Positions 14,745 through 20,241 of a DNA stretch of 20,241 nucleotides are shown one piece after another (position 1 is the first letter of the stretch; each line of letters starts with the position of its first letter). The notes below the pieces were generated by a model. The model saw only the letters and a list, made by a program, of their open reading frames with translations, had not been told where the DNA came from and searched no databases. A program made the position numbers and the translations under genes. Location of the stretch: contig JAJDTQ010000244.1 of NCBI GenBank assembly GCA_022827045.1, positions 1-20,241 of the forward strand, in the 5' to 3' direction. This stretch comes from Candidatus Binatia bacterium (GTDB taxonomy: Bacteria > Desulfobacterota_B > Binatia > UBA9968 > JAJDTQ01).

Positions 14745-15281
14745 TCAGCGATCGTATTCCTTCAGCAACGCGTCCCAACCGCCGGTCAGCCGGAGCATCA
14801 GCTCCGCCACCTCGCGCACCGCGCCGTAGCCCCCCCGACGGGTGGTGACGTAGTCCGCGTGCGCCTCCAGCCCGCTCCAGGCGTTGTTCACGGCCACGGC
14901 GAACGCCACCCTGCGAAGCACCGGCAAGTCCTGCATGTCGTCGCCGACGTAGGCGATCTCGGCGTCGGTCAATCCGGTGTCCGCCTTGACCTTTTCGTAG
15001 CCCCGCAGCTTGTCCGCCACGTTCTGGTACACGAGGCCGATGGACAGCCGCTCGGCGCGCACCGCCACCGCCCGGGACGCCCGGCCGGTCAGCAGCCCCA
15101 CGCGGACTCCCGCCTGCTGGAGCAGCTTGATGCCGTGTCCGTCCTGGACGTCGAAACGGGTGACCTCCTGGCCGCGTTCGTCGATCACGATGCCGCCGTC
15201 GGTCAACACGCCGTCCACGTCCAGCAGCAACAGCTTGATGGCCTGGACCTTCCGCCGGAGCTCTTCGGGCCCGGGTTCCAT
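14745..15281 (-). CDS. kdsC: 3-deoxy-D-manno-octulosonate 8-phosphate phosphatase (KdsC)
   Basis: A 178-residue HAD-superfamily phosphatase that converts Kdo-8-phosphate to Kdo. Motif I is LLLLDVDGVLTDG with Asp21 and Asp23; motif II is in GLLTGRASRAV; the lysine is in VADKLRGYEKVK; motif III is in AYVGDDMQDLPVLRRV. The cap-less C1-type tetrameric form and this length are standard. I chose the ATG at 15281, 7 nt after the kdsD stop; an in-frame start at 15317 would overlap kdsD. Confidence 0.94.
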   Translation of the reverse strand: MEPGPEELRRKVQAIKLLLLDVDGVLTDGGIVIDERGQEVTRFDVQDGHGIKLLQQAGVRVGLLTGRASRAVAVRAERLSIGLVYQNVADKLRGYEKVKADTGLTDAEIAYVGDDMQDLPVLRRVAFAVAVNNAWSGLEAHADYVTTRRGGYGAVREVAELMLRLTGGWDALLKEYDR

Positions 15282-15288
15282 GGCGGGT

Positions 15289-16275
15289 TCAGACGATGCC
15301 GGCTTTGAGCAGGTCATGGAGGTGGATGATCCCCTGGGGCCGCTCCGAGTCCTCGGCCTTGATGAAGAGCGAGGTAATCGAGAACTTCTCCATCAGCGCC
15401 ACGGCTTCCGCCGCCAGGGAGTCGGCGCCGATGGTCTTGGGGTCGCGGGTCATGAGCTCGGCGGCCTTCCGGCCCAGGATGTCCGCCTTGCCGTCGCTCC
15501 TGGCGAGACAGCGCCGCAGGTCTCCGTCGGTGATGATGCCGACCAGCGCGGACTCCGCGCCGACCACTCCGGTGACGCCCAGCCGCTTCGACGTGATCTC
15601 CAGCAGGACGTCCTTGAGCGGCGTATCCTCGGACACCAGGGGTATTTCCTCGCCCCGGTGCATCAGGTCCCGGGTGCGGAGAAGCAGCCTTCGCCCGAGC
15701 GCACCCCCGGGATGCCGGAGCAGGAAGTCCTCGGTCTTGAACCCCCTGCGCTCCAGCAGCACCACGGCGATGGCGTCTCCCATGGCCAGGGCGGCGGTGG
15801 TGCTCGCGGTGGGCGACAGGCCCAGGGGACAGGCTTCCTCCGGCACCCCGACGTCGAGGATCACGTCCGAGGAGACGGCCAGGGCGGACCGCGGATTGCC
15901 GGTCATGGCGATGAGCCGGAGCCCCCAGCGCTTGATCAGGGGAAGCATCTTCAGCACTTCCTCCGACTCGCCGCTGTTGGACACCGCCAGCACCACGTCG
16001 TCCCGCATGATCATGCCCAGGTCGCCGTGGCTCGCTTCCGCCGCGTGAAGAAAGAACGAAGGCGTTCCGGTGCTGGCCAGCGTGGCGGCGATCTTGTGGC
16101 AGACGAGGCCCGATTTTCCGACCCCCGTCACGATCACCTTGCCGGTGCAGTCGTGCAGGATGTCCACGGCGCGCACGAATGCTTCGCCCACGCGGTCCCG
16201 GGCGGCCGCGATGCCGCCGGCCTCGATGTCCAGCACCTCGCGCGCCTTGCGAATGACCTCCGACGCCCCGCCCAT
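15289..16275 (-). CDS. kdsD: Arabinose-5-phosphate isomerase (KdsD/KpsF family)
   Basis: A 328-residue enzyme interconverting ribulose-5-phosphate and arabinose-5-phosphate, the first step of Kdo synthesis. The SIS domain (about 25-170) carries VIVTGVGKSGLV, HAAEASHGDLG and LAVSNSGESEEV, and HPGGALGRRLL follows it. Two CBS domains (about 200-260 and 268-325) complete the usual KdsD architecture. The start at 16275 leaves one base after the kdsA stop; earlier in-frame starts would overlap kdsA. The position among kds genes supports the biosynthetic role over a capsule-specific KpsF. Confidence 0.95.
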   Translation of the reverse strand: MGGASEVIRKAREVLDIEAGGIAAARDRVGEAFVRAVDILHDCTGKVIVTGVGKSGLVCHKIAATLASTGTPSFFLHAAEASHGDLGMIMRDDVVLAVSNSGESEEVLKMLPLIKRWGLRLIAMTGNPRSALAVSSDVILDVGVPEEACPLGLSPTASTTAALAMGDAIAVVLLERRGFKTEDFLLRHPGGALGRRLLLRTRDLMHRGEEIPLVSEDTPLKDVLLEITSKRLGVTGVVGAESALVGIITDGDLRRCLARSDGKADILGRKAAELMTRDPKTIGADSLAAEAVALMEKFSITSLFIKAEDSERPQGIIHLHDLLKAGIV

Positions 16276-16276
16276 G

Positions 16277-17113
16277 TCAACCGTTCCCGTTCTCCTTGAC
16301 CCTGTCATCGATGTCCTTGACCGCACGCAAGAGCTCGTCGAGCCCCTCCAGCGGGAATGAGGTGGCGGCGTCGCTCAAGGCCCGGTCCGGATCCTCGTGG
16401 ACCTCCATGAACAGGCCGTCCACGCCTACGGCGGCTCCCGCCCGGGCCAGCGGCGCGACGAACTGCCGGTCGCCGCCCGACGCCTGTCCCAGTCCGCCGG
16501 GAAGCTGCAGGCTGTGGGTGGCGTCGAAGACCACCGGGAACCCGGTTTCCCGCATGATGACGAGGGAGCGCATGTCCGACACCAGGTTGTTGTAACCGAA
16601 AGAGACCCCTCGCTCCGTCAGCAGCACGTTGTTGTTTCCCGCCGCCACGATCTTGGACACCACGTTCGTGACGTCCCAGGGGGCCAGGAACTGGCCCTTC
16701 TTCACGTTCACCACCCTGGCGGCCCGGGCCACCGCCGTCACGAAGTCCGTCTGCCGGCACAGAAACGCCGGGATCTGGGCCACGTCCACCACCTCGCAGG
16801 CCGGGGCGATCTGGTCCGGCTCGTGCACGTCGGTGAGCACCGGGACGCCGACTTCCCGCTTCACCTCCTCCAGTATGCGCAACCCCTCGTCGAGCCCCGG
16901 GCCGCGGAAAGACTCCAGGGAGGTACGGTTCGCCTTGTCATAGGACGACTTGTAGATGAACGGGATGTCGAGACGCCCGGTCAGCTCCCGGAGGTACGCG
17001 GCATGCCGGAGCGCCGAGTCGCGGTTCTCGATGACACACGAACCCGCGATCAGGGCCAGCGGCCGGCCGCCCCCGACGCGGATGCTACCGATGCGGACCT
17101 CGCTGGCCGTCAT
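16277..17113 (-). CDS. kdsA: Kdo-8-phosphate synthase, metal-dependent type
   Basis: A 278-residue enzyme condensing arabinose-5-phosphate and phosphoenolpyruvate to Kdo-8-phosphate. Motifs are [55 protein letters not shown] and MEVHEDPD. Cys26 in AGSCVIEN stands where Aquifex KdsA has its metal-binding cysteine; the metal-independent E. coli class has Asn there. His in FDATHS, Glu in MEVHED and Asp in LSDAATS complete a metal site. The start at 17113 overlaps the pyrG stop by 4 bases (ATGA). The frame remains open far upstream opposite pyrG, which is a composition artefact. Confidence 0.95.
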   Translation of the reverse strand: MTASEVRIGSIRVGGGRPLALIAGSCVIENRDSALRHAAYLRELTGRLDIPFIYKSSYDKANRTSLESFRGPGLDEGLRILEEVKREVGVPVLTDVHEPDQIAPACEVVDVAQIPAFLCRQTDFVTAVARAARVVNVKKGQFLAPWDVTNVVSKIVAAGNNNVLLTERGVSFGYNNLVSDMRSLVIMRETGFPVVFDATHSLQLPGGLGQASGGDRQFVAPLARAGAAVGVDGLFMEVHEDPDRALSDAATSFPLEGLDELLRAVKDIDDRVKENGNG

Positions 17114-18768
17114 GGTCTCGACATGTCCGCGACGATGCGCATGCGCGGGACTTCCTTGACGGACGAACGCCGCTGCAAGGCGGCGCGAATGAAGCCCTTG
17201 AACAGCGGGTGGCAATCCGTCGGACGGGACTTGAACTCCGGGTGGAACTGGCAGCCCACGAACCAGGGGTGGTCCCTCAACTCGACCACCTCCACCAGGT
17301 TGCCGTCGGGGGACAGGCCGCTGATCCTCAGGCCCTTCTCCTGCATCAGCTCGCGGTAGCGGTTGTTGAACTCGTAGCGATGCCGGTGCCGCTCCGATAT
17401 CCGTCTCTTCCGGTACATCCTGGCGGACAGGGATTCGGCGGCCAGCACGCACGGGTAGGCGCCCAGGCGCATGGTCCCGCCCATCCGGTCCACGTCCCTC
17501 TGTTCGTCCATGAGGTGGATCACCGGGTGTTTCGTCCCGGGGTCGAACTCCACCGAATTGGCGCCCTTGAGGGAGCACACGTTGCGGGCGAACTCGGCCA
17601 CCGCGATCTGCATCCCGAGACAGATCCCGAAGAAGGGCACCTTGTTCTCGCGCGCGTAGCACACCGCGCGGACCTTGCCTTCGGTGCCGCGGTCGCCGAA
17701 CCCGCCGGGTATCAGGATGCCCTGGACGCCCTCCAGGAGCTTCTGGACGTCCTGTTTCTCCATCTTCTCCGCGTCGATGCAATCGAGCTCGACGTGCACC
17801 CCGTTGGCGATGCCGCCGTGGACCAGGGCCTCCAACAGGCTCTTGTACGACTCCTTGAGCTCCATGTACTTGCCCACCACCGCGATCCGCACCGACTCCC
17901 CGGCGTTCTTGAGGATATGGACCGTCTTCTGCCACTTGCGCAGGTTGGGGGCGCCGGTCCACATCTGCAGCCGCTCGACGATACGGTCGTCCAGCCCTTC
18001 CTGGTGGAGCACCAGCGGCACCTCGTAGATCCACTCCACGTCCTTGGCGGTGATCACCGAGTTCTCGTCCACGTTGCAGAAGCTGGCGATCTTGGACTTG
18101 AGGCTCCGGCTGAGCAGGCGGTCGGTGCGGCACAGCAGGAAGTCGGGCTGGATGCCGAGGCCGGTGAGTTCCTTCACGCTATGCTGGGTGGGCTTGGTCT
18201 TGAGCTCGCCCCCCGGCGCGATGTACGGCACGTAAGTGAGGTGTACGTAGATCACGTTATCCCGGCCGTAGTCCCGTCCGAACTGCCGTATGGCCTCGAG
18301 GAAAGGAAGCCCCTCGATGTCGCCGACGGTGCCGCCGACCTCGCAGATGGCGATGTCGTAGTCCTCGGCCGCGGCGACGATGCGGCGCTTGATCTCGTCG
18401 GTGATGTGGGGAATCACCTGGACCGTGCCGCCCAGGTAATCGCCCCGGCGCTCCTTGGTGATGACCGTGTCGTACACCTGCCCGGTGGTGAAGTTGTTGG
18501 CCCGGCCGGTGGTGGACGATACGTAGCGCTCGTAGTGTCCCAGGTCCAGGTCCGTCTCCGCTCCGTCATCGGTGACGAACACCTCGCCGTGCTGGTACGG
18601 GCTCATGGTGCCCGGGTCGACGTTGATGTAGGGGTCCATCTTCAGCAGGGTCACCTTGAGTCCCCGGCTTTCCAGCAGGGCGCCGATGGAGGCCGCCGCC
18701 AGCCCCTTGCCCAGCGACGACATGACCCCGCCGGTGACGAAAATGAACTTCTGCCGCAAGTTAGCCAT
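17110..18768 (-). CDS. pyrG: CTP synthase
   Basis: A 552-residue enzyme that aminates UTP to CTP. The N-terminal synthetase domain has [58 protein letters not shown] and [12 protein letters not shown]. The C-terminal class I glutamine amidotransferase has the nucleophile in FFGICLGMQ and the His/Glu pair in [11 protein letters not shown] short extra tail of about 20 residues follows. AAGGA precedes the ATG, and the start overlaps the kdsB stop by 8 bases. It lies inside the Kdo cluster, where CTP is the co-substrate of KdsB. Confidence 0.97.
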   Translation of the reverse strand: MANLRQKFIFVTGGVMSSLGKGLAAASIGALLESRGLKVTLLKMDPYINVDPGTMSPYQHGEVFVTDDGAETDLDLGHYERYVSSTTGRANNFTTGQVYDTVITKERRGDYLGGTVQVIPHITDEIKRRIVAAAEDYDIAICEVGGTVGDIEGLPFLEAIRQFGRDYGRDNVIYVHLTYVPYIAPGGELKTKPTQHSVKELTGLGIQPDFLLCRTDRLLSRSLKSKIASFCNVDENSVITAKDVEWIYEVPLVLHQEGLDDRIVERLQMWTGAPNLRKWQKTVHILKNAGESVRIAVVGKYMELKESYKSLLEALVHGGIANGVHVELDCIDAEKMEKQDVQKLLEGVQGILIPGGFGDRGTEGKVRAVCYARENKVPFFGICLGMQIAVAEFARNVCSLKGANSVEFDPGTKHPVIHLMDEQRDVDRMGGTMRLGAYPCVLAAESLSARMYRKRRISERHRHRYEFNNRYRELMQEKGLRISGLSPDGNLVEVVELRDHPWFVGCQFHPEFKSRPTDCHPLFKGFIRAALQRRSSVKEVPRMRIVADMSRP

Positions 18769-19516
18769 AGCGTTTCCTTGGCTGTAGCTGGTTCCAGTAC
18801 GTCTCTGCCCGCTTCAGGTCTTCCGGCGTGTCCACTTCGACGCCCGTCTCCACCACGTCCGCGACCCGGATACGGAAACCGTAGTGCAGCGCCCGCAACT
18901 GCTCCAACCCCTCGGTGAGCTCCATATCCACGGCGGGCATGGCGGCGATGCGCAGCAGGAAGTCGCGACGGTACACGTAGATGCCCAGGTGACGGTGACC
19001 CCAGCGCACCGGCTCCGCCGGGGGCTCCCGGTGAAACGGGATGGGCGCGCGGGAGAAATAGCAGGCGAAGCCCTCGTGGTCGGTCACCACCTTGACCACG
19101 TTACGGTTGAGGAACTCGTCCTCCGAGGTGATGGGGGTGCGCGCCGTGGCCATGGGAACGGCCGGGTCCCGGACCAGACAGTCGACGCTCCCGCGGATGG
19201 TTTCCGCCTGGATGAACGGCAGGTCACCCTGGACGTTGACCACCCACTCCGCCTCGAGACCGCCGGCCACCTCGGCCAGCCGGTCCGTACCGCTCAGGTG
19301 ATCCCCGGCGGTCATCACCGCCTCGCCGCCGAAGCCGCGCACCGCCTCCAGGATCCGCGAGTCGTCTGTGGCCACCAGCGTACGGTCCACGAGATCCGCG
19401 GCGGCGGTGCTCTCGTAGACGTGCTGGATCATCGGCTTCGAACCGATCCTGGCCAGCGGCTTCCCGGGAAACCGTGTGGATCCGTAGCGCGCCGGTATGA
19501 TGGCCACAACCGACAT
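18761..19516 (-). CDS. kdsB: 3-deoxy-manno-octulosonate cytidylyltransferase (CMP-Kdo synthetase)
   Basis: A 251-residue nucleotidyltransferase that activates Kdo with CTP. It opens [20 protein letters not shown] and has [40 protein letters not shown] and [10 protein letters not shown]. The residue after VNVQGD is Leu rather than the Glu common in characterised enzymes. An open frame continues upstream to an ATG at 19594, but that ATG lies inside the -10 element of the predicted promoter, so 19516 is chosen; it also matches family length. It is the first gene of the long minus-strand gene run. Confidence 0.94.
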   Translation of the reverse strand: MSVVAIIPARYGSTRFPGKPLARIGSKPMIQHVYESTAAADLVDRTLVATDDSRILEAVRGFGGEAVMTAGDHLSGTDRLAEVAGGLEAEWVVNVQGDLPFIQAETIRGSVDCLVRDPAVPMATARTPITSEDEFLNRNVVKVVTDHEGFACYFSRAPIPFHREPPAEPVRWGHRHLGIYVYRRDFLLRIAAMPAVDMELTEGLEQLRALHYGFRIRVADVVETGVEVDTPEDLKRAETYWNQLQPRKRYG

Positions 19517-19589
19517 GAGATTTGACGCGATAAACGCAGCGAGGGGACGCCTCACGCGACGGCAGTCGGGCGCCGAGGAGTCCGAGGCC

Positions 19590-19619
19590 ATCATATCCCC
19601 GGCCCGTTGAGGCTGTCAA
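19590..19619 (-). promoter_or_regulatory. Strong sigma70-type promoter of the kdsB gene cluster
   Basis: On the minus strand a perfect TTGACA (19614-19619) and TATGAT (19590-19595) are separated by 18 bp. The predicted start is near 19583, giving a ~67-nt leader to the kdsB ATG at 19516. It is the best promoter match in the window and heads the long kdsB-to-metK run. Confidence 0.65.
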
Positions 19620-19647
19620 ACCAAAGTCGGCGGCAACCCTTATAAAC

Positions 19648-19674
19648 TTGCTTTCAAGGCCGATTTTCTATAAT
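19648..19674 (+). promoter_or_regulatory. Candidate promoter for the zinc-ribbon gene
   Basis: A perfect TATAAT (19669-19674) is preceded by TTGCTT (19648-19653) with a short 15-bp spacer. The predicted start is near 19681, giving a ~100-nt leader before the ATG at 19782. It lies back-to-back with the kdsB promoter. Confidence 0.4.
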
Positions 19675-19781
19675 GTGCGGCGCAATATTCGACTGGCCGG
19701 GTCGCGGCCGGATACGCGCGGGCAGGGTCGGCCTTCGGGCGCAGGTTCGTCATCGGTTCCGGTTGCAAAGGAGGAGCGGAG

Positions 19782-19964
19782 ATGGAGTTGCCGAAATGTC
19801 AGAAGTGCGACAATGGCACGTTGATCCCGCTGTCGGACTACGGACAGGATGGTGCTTCGGTCATGTACAAGGCATGGGTCTGCACCAACCCTGAGTGCGG
19901 ATTCTCCCTCAGGATTGACAAGGGTGAGGTCAGTTACGGGCGCAGGATCGACTTGAAGCGCTAG
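19782..19964 (+). CDS. Small zinc-ribbon protein of unknown function
   Basis: A 60-residue protein with two Cys pairs, CQKC (6 and 9) and CTNPEC (34 and 39), spaced as in a zinc ribbon, followed by a strand-rich GFSLRIDKGEVSYGRRIDLK tail. The strong site AAAGGAGG upstream of the ATG and its own candidate promoter argue that it is a real gene. Zinc ribbons of this size may bind nucleic acid or protein; no specific function can be assigned. It is divergent from kdsB and converges with the enoyl-CoA hydratase gene, sharing the stop-codon palindrome CTAG. Confidence 0.75.
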   Translation: MELPKCQKCDNGTLIPLSDYGQDGASVMYKAWVCTNPECGFSLRIDKGEVSYGRRIDLKR

Positions 19965-20241
19965 CCTTCCCGGCTGGCGAAGAAATTGGCCAGCCGCGTA
20001 ACCCCGTACTGAGCCGCCGCGTCGGTGGACCACTCGGCTGTGTCCCTGAAAAACGCCTTGGTCGCCTGCAGCCCCTTGAGGTCGCGGGCCGCCAGCGTCT
20101 CCATCCAGCGCCCCTTCTCCTCCGCCAGCCGATCTCCCGGCACCACCCGGTTGACCAGACCCTGCCGTTCCGCTTCTCCGGCGCTGATCTCACCTCCGGT
20201 CATGACCAGCTCCAGGGCCTTCTTCCGGTGTATCCAGCGGC
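19961..20241 (-). CDS. Enoyl-CoA hydratase/isomerase family protein, C-terminal part, cut by window edge
   Basis: About 93 C-terminal residues are present, and the frame is open to the right edge. The sequence KALELVMTGGEISAGEAERQ then GLVNRVVP is the classic crotonase-family segment after the active site. A helical C-terminal domain follows (LKGLQATKAFFRDTAEWS, ending FASREG). Crotonase-fold enzymes act on acyl-CoA thioesters by hydration, isomerisation or hydrolysis. The active-site loops lie outside the window, so the reaction cannot be specified. Its stop overlaps that of the zinc-ribbon gene. Confidence 0.88.
   Translation of the reverse strand, partial: RWIHRKKALELVMTGGEISAGEAERQGLVNRVVPGDRLAEEKGRWMETLAARDLKGLQATKAFFRDTAEWSTDAAAQYGVTRLANFFASREG

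Noticed and set aside
14620..14778. Longer LptC starting at 14778
   Set aside because: It would overlap kdsC and place a 53-residue unrelated stretch before the membrane anchor.
17114..18133. N-terminal extension of KdsA opposite-frame through pyrG giving a 618-residue protein
   Set aside because: The extra part is a shifted reading of pyrG; KdsA homology begins at the ATG that overlaps the pyrG stop.
1..20241. CRISPR arrays, tRNA or rRNA genes, transposase genes
   Set aside because: None seen on reading through both strands; only short inverted repeats and REP-like units were found.

Overview
The window looks like chromosomal DNA of a high-GC diderm (LPS-making) bacterium. Its main block is kdsB-pyrG-kdsA-kdsD-kdsC-lptC-lptA-lptB-rpoN-ptsN-rapZ-ptsO(HPr-like)-metK-ahcY, all on the minus strand. 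The core of this order is typical of Proteobacteria and of lineages once grouped as Deltaproteobacteria (Desulfobacterota, Myxococcota, Tectomicrobia-like groups). An uncultured member of such a lineage is my best guess. This is inference from gene order and family resemblance, not from a search.

Layout. 1-348: start of a minus-strand 2-oxoacid:acceptor oxidoreductase alpha subunit, cut by the window edge, with a good sigma70-type promoter. 467-1327: minus-strand protein made of four CBS domains. 1328-1482: divergent intergenic region with a 54-bp imperfect inverted repeat over a likely promoter. 1483-5066: plus-strand cluster of an M48 (Ste24-like) membrane protease, an atypical ornithine cyclodeaminase-family protein and HemW, with 24-bp spacing and then a 1-base overlap. 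5067-6786: toxin-antitoxin patch with parDE, an orphan TumA-type winged-HTH regulator on the minus strand, and hicBA. This patch carries two operator-like palindromes and one long hairpin. 6815-9773: ahcY, metK and an HPr-like gene, with a pair of inverted REP-like units between ahcY and metK. 9777-19516: rapZ, ptsN, rpoN, lptBAC, kdsCDA, pyrG and kdsB, read right to left from a strong promoter at 19590-19619. 19782-20241: a small zinc-ribbon protein convergent with the C-terminal end of an enoyl-CoA hydratase-family protein; their stop codons share the palindrome CTAG.

How the genes work together. KdsD, KdsA, KdsC and KdsB are the enzymes from ribulose-5-phosphate to CMP-Kdo, and PyrG supplies the CTP. 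LptC, LptA and LptB are the inner-membrane, periplasmic and ATPase parts of LPS export. RpoN, PtsN, RapZ and the HPr/NPr protein form the usual sigma54/nitrogen-PTS neighbourhood, but hpf is absent from its usual place between rpoN and ptsN. MetK and AhcY make S-adenosylmethionine and recycle S-adenosylhomocysteine. Gene spacing is tight from kdsB through metK; the largest breaks are before lptC (125 bp, with a candidate internal promoter) and before ahcY (208 bp).

The least conventional stretch is 5.1-6.8 kb. There, a short HicB with no visible DNA-binding domain faces an orphan DNA-binding antitoxin across a shared 21-bp palindrome. No gene-free gap exceeds 300 bp. I saw no tRNA, rRNA, CRISPR array, transposase gene or convincing riboswitch.
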